DNA of 49,178 nucleotides from Nitrososphaerota archaeon (GCA_011605775.1 JAAOZN010000083.1:1-49178), one strand, 5' to 3'. Counted from the stretch's first letter, positions 30,694-40,505 are shown. Notes: a model not told the origin generated them from the letters alone. Made by a program: numbers and translations.

Positions 30694-32849
30694 CTCAAAC
30701 TCTGAACCTGCTTCTTTATCTTCTTGGCTAACGCTGGTCCTATTTTAGGTACTGAGGCTAGCTGCTCCTCTTTGGCTGAAGCAATCTTGCTAAGGTCTGT
30801 GAATCCTCGGCTGTAGAGGGCTCTGGCTCTAACTCGCCCTATGCCCTCGAGTTTAGTTAGAGGCAGCAGCTCGGCTCTAACACCATACTTTACTCTCATT
30901 CTCAGCTCTTCGATCTCATCTATTAAGTAGTTGATCTGGAGTAGTTTGGCAATCTCCTCAAAAGAGTAGAGTAGCCACTCGGCGTTCTCGGTTATTCTGT
31001 AGAGGTCTCCGGGTTCAACACCATATTTTTCTAGTATGCTGTCTTCGCTAGCCTCCCTTATCCAAGCATCTAATACAAGCACATTCCTGAAGGAGTCCGA
31101 GCCGCTCCAGTAAGCCGCTTCCTCATAGGGTTGTATGAGGAATTCTTCGCTATGCTCTTCTATATACTCCCTAGCCTCATCCGTATCTTTGCTTCTGAGA
31201 GCAAGCTTAGGCGACATATCAGGCGCTATTGAGATGATGTGGATTATACCGGCTTCGTATCTTTGCCCAGCCCTACTTCTTTGAAGCGCCTTCTTAAATA
31301 GCACTCCCGTTTCAGGATCTATATAGAGTAGCGAGATTCGTTTGCCAAACTCTGTAGCCATATATCTGCGACCGACCTTCTCAACTAACCCGTCTCTTAG
31401 CAGGGTAGATAGGCATCTGCTCAACCTAATCTTCACCGTAGGTCGCCTATACTGCAGCGTGAAGAGCGTCTTGGAGAAGAATTCGTCAATATCATCGTCG
31501 GTCAACCCCGGTAGGCTGGCTATTGTAGCAAGTAGATGTGTTCTAAGCATACCTTCGTCTGAGAGCTGTGATGTGATGGGTTCAGGCTTACCTTTTATGT
31601 AATTCTCGAAGAGCTCTTCTTTGGTGAATGAGGGCGAAGCCAAGAGGATTGTCTCACCTATATCATCAAACTTAGGTCTACCAGCTCTACCGCACATCTG
31701 CTTATACTCAAGTACAGAAAGCAGGCTCTGCCCACCATACTCTGCATCATATCTATAGAGGCTTGATATCACAACCCTCCTGGCGGGAAGGTTAACTCCG
31801 GCAGCAAGCGTTGGTGTTGCTGTTAGTATCTTTATTAGCCCACTTCTGTAGGCTTCCTCGACGATCCTTCTATGGATAGATGCGAGACCAGCGTGGTGGA
31901 ACGCTGAACCGCACTCAACCGCTTCAGCTAGAGATCTGCTCAACGAGGTCTCCTCAACCTCAGTCAATATCCTCCTACTTACTTCACTCAACTCTCGCTT
32001 CTCTTCCTCTGTAAGATAGCGTTTAGTGACCTCAGCAGCTTTAGCCGCTAAGCTAACAGCCCTCCTTCGAGTCTCCGCAAATATTAGTGCCTGCCCGCCT
32101 TCATCGAGCACGTCTGCGGCAACATCTATCGCAGCGCCTCTTCCAGTGCTCTTTACGGTCTTGGTTCTGCCGTCTGCGTAGACAATTCTGCCGTGGTCCC
32201 AGACACCTTCAACGAGCTTTACTGGTCTCCAGTCTATGTTGATGAGCTCAGCACCAAGCCATTTTGCTATCGTAGCCCCATTCGTTATCGTAGCGCTCAA
32301 ACCTATTATCTGTGAATCTGGGGAAAAGGCTCTGATCTTGGTTAGTATGCTCTCTAAAGTGGGTCCCCTTCTCGGTAAACCTACTAGGTGCACCTCATCC
32401 GCAACATACAGCCTCACGTCATCTATCCAAGAAGCACCGTGTCTAAGTATTGAGTCGAACCTCTCGTTGGTTAAGACGATTAGATCACCATCTCTAAGAA
32501 ACTCACCCGGGGAATCATAGTCCCCTGTTGAGATGCGTACCTTAACGTTCGAGCCATCGGGTTTTGTCAGAGCCTCCAACATCTTGAACTCCTCATACTT
32601 TTCAGCAGCTAGCGCTCTTAGGGGTGTGAGGTAGACCACCTTCCCCCCATCTTCCAGAATCCTTTTGCCAGCAGCGATTATCGCCACAAGTGTCTTGCCG
32701 CTAGCGGTTGGTGTCGTTAGAAGGACGTTGGTTCCTTGGAGCGCACCTCTCCTAACGGCTTCTTCTTGGGGTGGATAGAGGTCTACGTAACCCTTCTCCT
32801 CCAGCAGATCAACAAGGGGTTTAGGCAGGGGTAGGTCTCTTATACGCAA
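30690..32849 (-). CDS. hel308: Hel308 DNA repair helicase
   Basis: 719 residues, full length. Superfamily 2 motifs: TPTASGKT (46-53), DEVH, SATITNGATIAKWL, TPTLAAGVNLPARRVVIS and QMCGRAGRPKFD, followed by winged-helix and ratchet domains and a C-terminal HhH region (LEGIGRVRARALYSRGF, VPKIGPALAKKIKK). It unwinds forks 3'-5' with preference for lagging-strand structures. Start is TTG at 32849, 9 bp after the mcm stop, and its stop overlaps the AsnB-like gene. Confidence 0.96.
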   Translation of the reverse strand: MRIRDLPLPKPLVDLLEEKGYVDLYPPQEEAVRRGALQGTNVLLTTPTASGKTLVAIIAAGKRILEDGGKVVYLTPLRALAAEKYEEFKMLEALTKPDGSNVKVRISTGDYDSPGEFLRDGDLIVLTNERFDSILRHGASWIDDVRLYVADEVHLVGLPRRGPTLESILTKIRAFSPDSQIIGLSATITNGATIAKWLGAELINIDWRPVKLVEGVWDHGRIVYADGRTKTVKSTGRGAAIDVAADVLDEGGQALIFAETRRRAVSLAAKAAEVTKRYLTEEEKRELSEVSRRILTEVEETSLSRSLAEAVECGSAFHHAGLASIHRRIVEEAYRSGLIKILTATPTLAAGVNLPARRVVISSLYRYDAEYGGQSLLSVLEYKQMCGRAGRPKFDDIGETILLASPSFTKEELFENYIKGKPEPITSQLSDEGMLRTHLLATIASLPGLTDDDIDEFFSKTLFTLQYRRPTVKIRLSRCLSTLLRDGLVEKVGRRYMATEFGKRISLLYIDPETGVLFKKALQRSRAGQRYEAGIIHIISIAPDMSPKLALRSKDTDEAREYIEEHSEEFLIQPYEEAAYWSGSDSFRNVLVLDAWIREASEDSILEKYGVEPGDLYRITENAEWLLYSFEEIAKLLQINYLIDEIEELRMRVKYGVRAELLPLTKLEGIGRVRARALYSRGFTDLSKIASAKEEQLASVPKIGPALAKKIKKQVQSLR

Positions 32850-32858
32850 GTGATATGA

Positions 32859-34907
32859 TCACACAACTTTTCTGAAGTAGCCTGGTCTGACTTCATAGAT
32901 CTGTCCGCTTCTATGAAGTATCTGCAGCATCCGCTCAGCTTCTTCCCGCTTAAATTTACCAGTTTTAATGAGCTCTTCTATAAACACCTTACCATCTACA
33001 GGCTTCTGCTCAGGACCAGAAAGCGATTTAAATACGTCTAAGGCTGTTTCAAGCAGAGTTCTTTCGCTGAGGGGTCTGCCGTGCAAGACGCCTAGATCAA
33101 CTCTACCCGTCTTCACATCTACGCTTACGGTGCTGAGCATCCTCTCCATCAGAGAGATAGCCCTTAACGCATCCTCTTCATTCACCTTATCTCTTAGCAT
33201 AACCCTTGCTCTAGCGGTAGCTAATCTGATAAGCGACTCGAGCTGCCTAGGTGTGACGGTTATCATAGATGCATCACCTACACTTCGCATCTTAAGATAA
33301 TATTCCAGAAGCTTCTCTTCAGCTTCGGGTGTTAAAGTGGGGTTGATTCTCTTAGCGTAGACTATGTACTTCCTTAACAGATCTACACCAATAGGAGGGG
33401 GTGTCGCGAAGCTACCCTTCCTATGCGTTTCAAGAATATGCCTAGCTACACGCTCGTCACCAGACCTTTCGGGAACGTCTCTTAAAACAAATATCAGATC
33501 AAACCTAGTGAGTAGAGGTATGGGAAGGTTAACGTTATCGGTTAAGTTGCGGTGAGGATCATACTTACCTAAGGTCGGATTAAGCGCTGCGAGTATAGCG
33601 GTTCTAGCATTCAACGTGGCAACTATACCACCCTTAGCCACACTACAAGTCTGCTGCTCCATACACTCGTGTAACGCACTTCTATCCTCAGGTCTCATCT
33701 TATCAAACTCATCTATACAAGCCAGCCCTTGATCCGCCAGAACAACCGCCCCAGCTTCAAGCATCATCATGCCCGTCTTCTCCCTCACGACAGCAGCGGT
33801 CAAACCCGCAGCGGTCGAGCCTCTACCAGAAGTGTATAGTGCTCTAGGGGCGACTCGCGCTACATACTTCAACATCTCAGATTTAGCGGTACCGGGGTCT
33901 CCGATCAGAAGCACGTTTATGTCGCCCCTTAAGGTTGTGCCATCTTCCAGCACTCGCTGCGGTGCACCTACGAGCTGTAGCAATATCGCCTCTTTTTGTG
34001 TTTCATAGCCGTAGATGGATGGTGCGATAGATGCGATCAGCCGCTCATAGGCTAGTTGCTGTGAGGCGATGCTCTTTATGATCTCCTCATCCTCCTTAGT
34101 TATCACAATCTTCTCAGGGGTCTCACCTAATGTTTCAACATAGTTCCCATCGAGTCTAGAGCGGAAGAGCCTGAACTTAACACCACCTAGTGCAGACTCA
34201 GGCTCAGCCCTAAGAATCCCAGTAACAATCACCCTATCTCCTGGTCTTGCTTTATTGACAAGATCACCTATCAGGCTCACATCTGTAGTCTGCGGTAGCT
34301 GCCCCGGTGGCAGCTCTTCAGGCAGCTCCTGAATTCTTATGACTTGGTAGTCCACAAATTCGGTCTTCTTAGGGTCAAGTTCAAATTCCTTTGACTCGTC
34401 GCACTCTGAGCACCTTCTGGGCTTAATAAGGACGATACCCTTCTGCTCAACGTAATTTATGTGACCACCTTTTTTGCACCTCCAAGCAGCCTTAACCGCT
34501 AAAGGTCTCAGCTCAGATGTGCGCACCACCATCCCTGCAACAGAGATTAGCTGATCCAGATACTCTGTTGATATGCGCCTTAATTCGATTCTCGTCGGCA
34601 GACCCCTTATTCTGACGGTCAACTCATTACGTATCCTCTCCGCATAAGTAGCGTTCTCAACTCTAACAGCTTCGTAGGCTGCGTTCTTGAATGCAGCTAA
34701 AGCTTCATCAGGTTCTCGTAAAATCTTCTCTGCCACATCCACATTATAGAATGACAGATCATCGAAGTCTACAACAAGGGACTTCGCACCTGAAATGGGT
34801 ATCTGTGAAACACGTTCCCTATACTTTAAGGCTCCGGTTTTATCTCTATATGTCTTTATGAAGTCGCTGAATACGTCTTGCAGACGGGCTTGTGTAAGCT
34901 CAGCCAT
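32859..34907 (-). CDS. mcm: MCM replicative helicase
   Basis: About 682 residues. The N-terminal zinc site uses Cys145, His150, Cys167 and Cys170 (CKKGGH, CSEC), a variant of the four-cysteine form that also occurs in crenarchaea. The AAA+ core has GDPGTAKS (337-344), LACIDEFDKM, the sensor region ILAALNPTLGKYD and LTRFDLIFVLRD; a winged helix ends the protein. It forms the hexameric fork helicase. ATG at 34907 is used, overlapping the GINS stop as TGATG; GTG at 34910 is less likely. Confidence 0.97.
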   Translation of the reverse strand: MAELTQARLQDVFSDFIKTYRDKTGALKYRERVSQIPISGAKSLVVDFDDLSFYNVDVAEKILREPDEALAAFKNAAYEAVRVENATYAERIRNELTVRIRGLPTRIELRRISTEYLDQLISVAGMVVRTSELRPLAVKAAWRCKKGGHINYVEQKGIVLIKPRRCSECDESKEFELDPKKTEFVDYQVIRIQELPEELPPGQLPQTTDVSLIGDLVNKARPGDRVIVTGILRAEPESALGGVKFRLFRSRLDGNYVETLGETPEKIVITKEDEEIIKSIASQQLAYERLIASIAPSIYGYETQKEAILLQLVGAPQRVLEDGTTLRGDINVLLIGDPGTAKSEMLKYVARVAPRALYTSGRGSTAAGLTAAVVREKTGMMMLEAGAVVLADQGLACIDEFDKMRPEDRSALHECMEQQTCSVAKGGIVATLNARTAILAALNPTLGKYDPHRNLTDNVNLPIPLLTRFDLIFVLRDVPERSGDERVARHILETHRKGSFATPPPIGVDLLRKYIVYAKRINPTLTPEAEEKLLEYYLKMRSVGDASMITVTPRQLESLIRLATARARVMLRDKVNEEDALRAISLMERMLSTVSVDVKTGRVDLGVLHGRPLSERTLLETALDVFKSLSGPEQKPVDGKVFIEELIKTGKFKREEAERMLQILHRSGQIYEVRPGYFRKVV

Positions 34908-35518
34908 CACCCCTCACCTATAATTGAAGATAGCCAGCTCTTGACCAAACCTTTAACAGATTCGATGAGCTTCTGCTCCTCTGGTGTGGTCTTCTCTATC
35001 AAATCGGAGGTCAGTGTTGTTGCTGAGGCTATGTAGAGGAGCTTCTGAACCCTATACCTCATCAGATCACGCGCAGCAGCAGCACTCTTCTCATACTGCG
35101 TAATAAACTTGGTGTCGCTGCGGGCCTTTTCAGATAGGTCTTCAAGGAATGTCTTTAGGTTGATGTAGAAGTCTTTCTTTAGGGTTGAAAGCTGCAAAGG
35201 TCCTTGCATACGCTCTCTGCTGAGTGATTTGAAGAGTTCAGTTTCAAACCCTTCGTTTGGTGCTGAGGCGAAGCCTAAATCAACCAGCACCTCACCGACC
35301 CACCTCGGTACTTCCAAACTTGTTCCCTCGGGCTGCTCCTCTATTTTAAACGATGGGAGGTTGATGGGCGGTATGCTGCGTCTAAGAATAATCTTCATTG
35401 GAGATAGGGCTAGTAGGTTCTCTCTTACGTTCACCAAGAATTCTATAGGTGAGGTTGTGTCCACGCTTGAGCCCCTCCCTCCCATTTTGCCAACCCTAAC
35501 CTTTAAACTTGCCCCCAC
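34907..35518 (-). CDS. GINS complex subunit (Gins23-like)
   Basis: About 203 residues. The segments SIPPINLPSFKIEEQPEGTSLEVPRWVGEVLVDLGFA and FKSLSRERMQGPLQLSTLKKDFYIN match the order of beta-domain and helical core in archaeal Gins23. Gene order gins23-mcm is known from Sulfolobus and supports the subunit call. With Gins51 and a RecJ/Cdc45 homologue it joins MCM to form the CMG helicase. The start is uncertain: GTG at 35518 sits about 26 nt from a TATA-like element, while ATG at 35485 is the first ATG. Confidence 0.85.
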   Translation of the reverse strand: MGASLKVRVGKMGGRGSSVDTTSPIEFLVNVRENLLALSPMKIILRRSIPPINLPSFKIEEQPEGTSLEVPRWVGEVLVDLGFASAPNEGFETELFKSLSRERMQGPLQLSTLKKDFYINLKTFLEDLSEKARSDTKFITQYEKSAAAARDLMRYRVQKLLYIASATTLTSDLIEKTTPEEQKLIESVKGLVKSWLSSIIGEG

Positions 35519-35539
35519 ACTTTTGCGACTGGTGTAAAC

Positions 35540-35549
35540 GGTTAAATGC
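35540..35549 (-). promoter_or_regulatory. TATA-like element of the gins-mcm operon
   Basis: On the minus strand GCATTTAACC has its centre about 26 nt before the GTG at 35518, predicting a leaderless transcript that could run through mcm, hel308, the AsnB-like gene and perhaps rtcB. The divergent gene has GGTATAATATTG (35557-35568) as its likely TATA box. Confidence 0.4.
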
Positions 35550-35639
35550 TGCGGTCGGTATAATATTGATTTAGATGCTTCCTAATCGCGTGGCTTCAGA
35601 AGGTGGCGAAAACAATTTTAGCTCGCAGAAGGTGGTTAT

Positions 35640-36002
35640 ATGGGTATGCAAACACTAGAAGAGAGAATCAAAGCCGTATTGGCGAAGATAAACAGAGAGA
35701 TCGGAGAAGATACGGCTCTGCGCTACGTAGGGTTTGAGAAGGGGGTACTTAAGATCAGACCGTCTGAAGCCTGCTCAGAATGCAAGCTACTAGCCTTCGA
35801 GCTTCAAAGAGGCATACTTAACGCTATCAGAGAGGAGGTGCCTGAGGTCTTAACTATCGTGCCTCTTGGACCAGCGTTCGCCGAAGCCTACTGTGAGAGA
35901 TGCCATATGCCTATTGATGAGTGTGTCTGCGCCTGCCCCTACTGTGGGAAGATCGATGATTGTGAGTGCGCGTTAGGGTATGGTAGAGCAACAGGTGGCT
36001 GA
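35640..36002 (+). CDS. NifU-like protein with Cys-rich tail
   Basis: 120 residues. The first ~75 resemble the NifU C-terminal domain: VLAKINREIGEDTALRYVGF, then ACSECKLLAFELQRGILNAIREEVPEV, with a CxxC at the place of the NifU cysteine pair. The tail (about 83-115) has CERC, CVCACPYC and CECA, nine cysteines in all, enough for a second metal or iron-sulfur site. It lies 6 bp ahead of the oxoacid:ferredoxin oxidoreductase genes, so it may help assemble or insert their clusters, or carry electrons. ATG at 35640 with GGTGG just upstream. Confidence 0.75.
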   Translation: MGMQTLEERIKAVLAKINREIGEDTALRYVGFEKGVLKIRPSEACSECKLLAFELQRGILNAIREEVPEVLTIVPLGPAFAEAYCERCHMPIDECVCACPYCGKIDDCECALGYGRATGG

Positions 36003-36008
36003 ACCTTT

Positions 36009-37766
36009 TTGATAAACAGCTTCACATATATGATAGGGGGCCAGCAGGGTAGCGGAGTAGATACCTCAGCTAACATCTTCGCCAAGGCGTGTGGTCTAGC
36101 GGGCTTACACATCTATGGGAAAAGAGAATACCATTCCAACATAAAAGGGATGCATAGCTACTTTCAGCTCAAGGTCAGCGATAAGCCTGTAAGATCTTTG
36201 AAGAGTAGAGTGGATTTGCTAGCTTCGTTTGACGAGGAGACGATTGCTGTCCACTGCGATGAGGTTGCTGAAGGTGGTGGACTAATCTATGATCCGAAGC
36301 TTCTAGATAGGAAGGTAGCAGCTATACCAACTTTAGACAAGATTGTAAAGAATAGGATAGTGAAGCGGCTTGAGGAACGCGGTCTAAACTCTACGATCGG
36401 CAGCCTAATTGAGGAATGTAAGGCGAGGGGTGTGCAGACGTACCCCATACCCTATGATGGGATACTCGGTGAAATCTCCAGAGCTTCTGAAAAGAAGATC
36501 AGCGAATTGGCTAGGATGATCAACGTGCTGGCTGTAGCCTCCAGCCTGGCGCTAGTGGAGCTCGACTTGGCCTTCTTAGAGCAGGCTATAAAGAACGTCT
36601 TTAAAGGCAAGGCAAAGGCTGTTGAGGAAAACATTGAGGGCGCAAGAGTTGCGTATGACTACGTTAAGAAGCGCTTCAGCAGCTCCTACCCCCATAAGCT
36701 GAAGAGCCAACCTAATGGTAGGCTCATTCTCTTGACTGGGAACGAGGCTATCGCTCTAGGTAAGCTTGTAGGCGGATGTAGATTTCAGAGCTACTACCCG
36801 ATCACCCCAGCTGCTGACGAAAGCGTCTTTCTGGAAGCGCACGCTGTCTTCCGACTTAACGGAGGCGATGAGTCAGGCTCGATAGTGGTCTTTCAGACCG
36901 AGGATGAACTCGCAGCGCTAACAAGCGCTACTGGGGCAGCGTTAGCTGGGGCTCGTGCAGCAACGTCCACTTCGGGACCAGGCTTTTCCGTTATGGTTGA
37001 GGGGTTGGGTTGGGCTGGTATGAATGAGGTGCCAGTGGTTGTAACTCTATATCAGAGAGGTGGTCCGTCAACAGGTCTTCCAACTAGGCATGAGCAGGGT
37101 GATCTGAGGTTTGCTCTACACGCTGGGCACGGTGAATTCCCTAGGATCGTTATAGCGTCTGGTGATATTGAGGAAGCCTTCTATGATGCTGCAAGAGCCT
37201 TTAACTACGCTGAGAAGTATCAGACCCTAGTTATCCATTTGGTGGACAAAGCGTTAGCTAATAGTAATCAGACATTAACGCTGGATCCGAGTTTGGTGAA
37301 GATAGAGCGCGGAGATCTTATTGGCGAAGAAGAGGTTGCGGAGATTAAGGCTGCTGGTGGGGAGTATAAGCGGTTTGAGTTTACGCCAACAGGTATTTCG
37401 CCGAGGGTGAAGCTGGGTACAAAGGGCTGTGTGCATTGGGCTTCAGGGGATGAGCATGATGAGTTTGGGCACATTAGTGAGAACCCTGAGGGTGTTGAGG
37501 TAGGCTTCCTACAAGTAAAGATGCTCTGCCCCCTACCGTCAAAGCACATCGCCAAAATTCTGGATGGTTCAAAGGTGATAGATGTTGAGATGAACTACTC
37601 GGGTCAGCTAGGTGGCTTGATCACAGAGAAGACGGGCATAGAGATAAGTAACTACATCGTCAAATATAATGGGAGACCTATGCTGCAAGACGAGGTTTAT
37701 CAAGCCTTAAGGTCTGTGGTTGAAGGCACAGCGCCTAAAAGGAGGGTTCTGACACTTGGCGCTTAA
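36009..37766 (+). CDS. 2-oxoacid:ferredoxin oxidoreductase, gamma-alpha fusion
   Basis: 585 residues. The gamma domain comes first ([38 protein letters not shown]), then from about residue 240 the alpha domain with [38 protein letters not shown] and [15 protein letters not shown]. This two-subunit architecture is the Sulfolobus type, which converts 2-oxoacids such as pyruvate and 2-oxoglutarate to acyl-CoA with reduced ferredoxin. Start is TTG at 36009. It overlaps the beta gene by 11 bp. Substrate range is not decided by the sequence. Confidence 0.94.
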   Translation: MINSFTYMIGGQQGSGVDTSANIFAKACGLAGLHIYGKREYHSNIKGMHSYFQLKVSDKPVRSLKSRVDLLASFDEETIAVHCDEVAEGGGLIYDPKLLDRKVAAIPTLDKIVKNRIVKRLEERGLNSTIGSLIEECKARGVQTYPIPYDGILGEISRASEKKISELARMINVLAVASSLALVELDLAFLEQAIKNVFKGKAKAVEENIEGARVAYDYVKKRFSSSYPHKLKSQPNGRLILLTGNEAIALGKLVGGCRFQSYYPITPAADESVFLEAHAVFRLNGGDESGSIVVFQTEDELAALTSATGAALAGARAATSTSGPGFSVMVEGLGWAGMNEVPVVVTLYQRGGPSTGLPTRHEQGDLRFALHAGHGEFPRIVIASGDIEEAFYDAARAFNYAEKYQTLVIHLVDKALANSNQTLTLDPSLVKIERGDLIGEEEVAEIKAAGGEYKRFEFTPTGISPRVKLGTKGCVHWASGDEHDEFGHISENPEGVEVGFLQVKMLCPLPSKHIAKILDGSKVIDVEMNYSGQLGGLITEKTGIEISNYIVKYNGRPMLQDEVYQALRSVVEGTAPKRRVLTLGA

Positions 37767-38727
37767 GCTAGCGGACTTCAAGGAGCAGATACATAACGAC
37801 TGGTGCCCAGGCTGCGGAGACTTCGGCATACTTAGTGCGCTTCAGTCTGCTTTGGCTGAGCTTGAGTTAGAGCCTGATGATGTTGTGATCTTCTCCGGGA
37901 TAGGTTGCTCAGGTAAGCTCCCGCATTTCGTTAAAGCATACGGTATCCACACGCTGCACGGCAGACCTTTGCCATACGCTATAGGTGCTAAGTTGGCGAA
38001 CCCTAATCTGGAGGTTATCGCTGTGAGTGGTGACGGCGATGGGTTGGGTATAGGTGTGAGCCACTTTATCCATGCTGGTAGGCGGAATGTTGATGTGACG
38101 TATATTGTGCATGATAATGGTGTATATGGGCTTACGAAGGGTCAAGCCTCTCCTACGCTAAGATATGGTGTGAAGACCAAGGCTCTGCCTGAGCCTAACA
38201 TAAACGAAGCCGTAAACCCGATCTTCTTAGCGCTCTCAGCCGGTGTAACCTTTATAGCTAGGGGTTATGCTTATGATACTAGACATTTGAAGGAGATCTT
38301 CATGAAGGCGATTAAGCATAGAGGCTTCGCTTTTGTCGATGTGCTTCAGCCCTGCCCGACTTACAACGATGTCAACACTAAAGCATTCTACTCTGGTGAA
38401 GATAGGTTGGATCCGGTGACTAAGAAGCCTAGACCGCGTGTGTATAGGCTTGAGGATGTTGGATATGATCCTGTGGTGAGGGCTGATATGACAAAAGAGC
38501 AGGTTATGGCGAAGATCTCTAAGGTTATCGAGCTCTCGTTCGAGTGGGGTGACCGTATCCCGATAGGTGTCTTCTACCAGAATGAGAATGTACCCACTTA
38601 TGAGCAGAGGTTAGATCTTAGACTACGAAGCTACCTCTCTAACCCGCCTGCGAAGCAGAGGATAAGCACGCCAGAAGGCTTCCCAGCCGCTGACATAACT
38701 GAAATCCTCCAAGAGCTTGCTGTCTAG
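37756..38727 (+). CDS. 2-oxoacid:ferredoxin oxidoreductase beta subunit
   Basis: 323 residues. The thiamine pyrophosphate site is GDGDGLGIG (92-100) with the downstream [12 protein letters not shown]. Cys17, Cys20, Cys51 and Cys200 (WCPGCG, GIGCSGK, QPCPTY) have the spacing of the four cluster ligands in the Sulfolobus enzyme. It carries the catalytic TPP and single [4Fe-4S] cluster. Start is TTG at 37756, inside the end of the alpha gene. It ends 16 bp from the convergent epimerase gene. Confidence 0.95.
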   Translation: MALKLADFKEQIHNDWCPGCGDFGILSALQSALAELELEPDDVVIFSGIGCSGKLPHFVKAYGIHTLHGRPLPYAIGAKLANPNLEVIAVSGDGDGLGIGVSHFIHAGRRNVDVTYIVHDNGVYGLTKGQASPTLRYGVKTKALPEPNINEAVNPIFLALSAGVTFIARGYAYDTRHLKEIFMKAIKHRGFAFVDVLQPCPTYNDVNTKAFYSGEDRLDPVTKKPRPRVYRLEDVGYDPVVRADMTKEQVMAKISKVIELSFEWGDRIPIGVFYQNENVPTYEQRLDLRLRSYLSNPPAKQRISTPEGFPAADITEILQELAV

Positions 38728-38743
38728 TCAACGCTTCTCTAAT

Positions 38744-39649
38744 CTAACTGATGACAGCTTTAACCCAGCTGATCGTTCTTCGCAAACCCTCCTCAAATGA
38801 GACTATTGGCTCATAGCCGAGCAGCCGCCTAAGTTTCGATATATCTGGGTAGCTTCTCATAGGCTCCTTCTCCGCATCACTTCGAGGCGGTAGGTTTAGG
38901 AGTTGTGAGTTAGAGTTTGTGAGACGCTTGATTTCTTCGGCGATCTGCTTGATCGAGCGCTCGACACCAGTCCCTACGTTAAACACCTCTCCTATAGCCT
39001 CTTCTTTGATTAGGCAGAGCTCCACGACTCTAGCGTAGTTTTCAACGTAATATGGGTCTGTGGTGTCAGCGCCTCCGTTGTAGAGCGGTATAGGCTCGCC
39101 TCTTAAGCAGCACTTAATAAAGTTGGGTATCGCAGCCGTAAGCCTCTCATACTCCCCAAAGATCTTCCAAGATCTTAATATGGTGGTCTTGATCTTCTTG
39201 GTTGCTGCGTAGCTTCTGACGAGATACTCGCCGACCACCTTTGAGTAGTCGTAGGGTGTTCTGGGGTTGAAGGGTGTGCTCTCCCTAACAGGGAGCTCGA
39301 ATGGAAGACCGTAAACGTTTGCTGAACTCGCGTAGATGAACCTCTCCACACCCTTCTTTGAAGCTGCTTCCAGTATATTGAGTGTGCCGAAGTTGTTCAC
39401 CAGATGTGTTTGGTAGGGGTCTTGGATGCTCATCTTTATGTCAGTTACAGCGGCTAAGTGAACAACCGCATCGAACTTAAGCTTTGAAACTACATCTAGC
39501 ACAAACACCTTATCGCGTAGGTCTCCATTAAGGTCAGCACCTCTGAGATCTGTAGTTAATATGCTAAAGCCTTTTTTCAAAAGGTATGCTGTGACGTGCC
39601 GCCCAATAAATCCAGAGGCGCCGGTTACAAGCAAAGAGAGGTTGGGCAT
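38744..39649 (-). CDS. NAD-dependent sugar epimerase/dehydratase
   Basis: 301 residues of the extended short-chain dehydrogenase family. GASGFIG near residue 8 binds NAD and YDYSK near 135 is the catalytic Tyr/Lys pair; DLRGADLNGDLRDK selects NAD. The central region (RSWKIFGEYERLTAAIPNFIKCCLRGEPIPLYNGG) is like UDP-glucose 4-epimerases and nucleotide-sugar dehydratases; the exact sugar is not known. ATG at 39649 is leaderless according to the TATA box at 39672-39682. It probably makes precursors for surface glycans. Confidence 0.88.
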   Translation of the reverse strand: MPNLSLLVTGASGFIGRHVTAYLLKKGFSILTTDLRGADLNGDLRDKVFVLDVVSKLKFDAVVHLAAVTDIKMSIQDPYQTHLVNNFGTLNILEAASKKGVERFIYASSANVYGLPFELPVRESTPFNPRTPYDYSKVVGEYLVRSYAATKKIKTTILRSWKIFGEYERLTAAIPNFIKCCLRGEPIPLYNGGADTTDPYYVENYARVVELCLIKEEAIGEVFNVGTGVERSIKQIAEEIKRLTNSNSQLLNLPPRSDAEKEPMRSYPDISKLRRLLGYEPIVSFEEGLRRTISWVKAVIS

Positions 39650-39671
39650 AAGGACAGCCTCTCTTCTCTAT

Positions 39672-39682
39672 CATATAAAAAC
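39672..39682 (-). promoter_or_regulatory. TATA box of the epimerase gene
   Basis: On the minus strand TTTTTATATGA has its centre about 27 nt before the ATG at 39649, predicting a leaderless mRNA. Confidence 0.55.
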
Positions 39683-39752
39683 TGTTTATGGTAATAAGCT
39701 TAGAGATGCTTCAACATACTCTAGAGCATAAACCTATGTGATAGTCGTTAAA

Positions 39753-39775
39753 TTGAACGCTAAGTTCAAATATCC
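39753..39775 (+). promoter_or_regulatory. Inverted repeat on the DUF1847 promoter
   Basis: TTGAAC (39753-39758) and GTTCAA (39764-39769) are exact reverse complements around GCTAA and run directly into the TATA-like CAAATATCC, 26 nt before the ATG at 39797. The repeat covers the BRE position, so a bound protein would hinder TFB. The 147-bp spacer to the divergent epimerase holds no gene. Confidence 0.5.
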
Positions 39776-39796
39776 TCTTGATTCAAACTCATCGAT

Positions 39797-40435
39797 ATGA
39801 GTGGTGAGAAATCTCCTCAATGCGCTAAGTGTCCATTAAAGCCCTGCGCAAATGATCCTGAAGCTAAAAAGCCTGCTTTCTGCCCTATGGTTGCATACCC
39901 TGGGATCGTTGAGGAGTCTATGAAGCAGTATGAGAACGAGTTTATTAGAAATATTCACCGCTCCTCCACGCTCATCGAGAAGGAGGGGTATGGGTTCTGG
40001 CCTAGAGTTAGGGAGGTCGTTGAACTTTGTAGAAGGCTTAATGTTAGGAGGATTGGTGTTGCTTTTTGTGTAGGTTTAAGTGATGAGGCTAGCAAGCTCG
40101 ATAAGGTTTTTGAGGTGTGGGGGCTTGATGTTTACTCCGTAGCCTGTAAATGCGGCTCCATAGATAAGACGCGCATCGGACTCAAGGAGGAGGATAAGAG
40201 GAAACCTGGGCGTTATGAACCTATATGCAACCCAATTCTTCAAGCGATGGTGCTAAATCGTGTTTGTACAGAGTTGAACGTCGTTGTAGGGTTATGTGTG
40301 GGTCACGATACCATATTTATGAGGTTCTCCAAGGCTCCGATAGTTTACTTGATAGCTAAAGATAGGGCTACTGGTCATAACCCAGCTGCACCCCTTTACT
40401 CCTCACACTACTTCTCAAAACGTATCCTACCCTAA
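39797..40435 (+). CDS. DUF1847 Cys-rich metal-binding protein
   Basis: 212 residues. An N-terminal cysteine cluster (CAKCPLKPC, FCPM) is followed by a domain with VRRIGVAFCVGLSDEA, VYSVACKCGSIDK, CNPILQAMVLN and VVGLCVGHDTIFMRFSKAPI, the DUF1847 pattern found in anaerobic bacteria and archaea. Many cysteines suggest an iron-sulfur or zinc site; the function is unknown. The divergent epimerase and the downstream hemerythrin-like gene give no clear clue. ATG at 39797, apparently leaderless. Confidence 0.87.
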   Translation: MSGEKSPQCAKCPLKPCANDPEAKKPAFCPMVAYPGIVEESMKQYENEFIRNIHRSSTLIEKEGYGFWPRVREVVELCRRLNVRRIGVAFCVGLSDEASKLDKVFEVWGLDVYSVACKCGSIDKTRIGLKEEDKRKPGRYEPICNPILQAMVLNRVCTELNVVVGLCVGHDTIFMRFSKAPIVYLIAKDRATGHNPAAPLYSSHYFSKRILP

Positions 40436-40505
40436 TGAGCTCAGCCTGTAGGAAAACTGGTTCTTCTCTTCCTCAAACCAGCTATTAGGGAAAAAACGTT
40501 TGAAC

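Noticed and set aside
35597-35635. Direct repeat CAGAAGGTGG (35597-35606 and 35626-35635)
   Set aside because: The second copy contains the ribosome-binding site of the NifU-like gene; the similarity of the first may be chance, and two copies are too few to call a repeat element.
35575-35655. Short upstream frame (27 codons) overlapping the NifU-like start
   Set aside because: The TATA-like element at 35557-35568 would start the transcript downstream of its ATG, and there is no recognisable sequence; the GGTGG before 35640 fits the NifU-like gene.
40445-40500. Terminator hairpin between DUF1847 and hemerythrin genes
   Set aside because: Only a 6-bp CTGGTT/AACCAG pairing with a 13-nt loop; the following run is A-rich on this strand and too weak to call.
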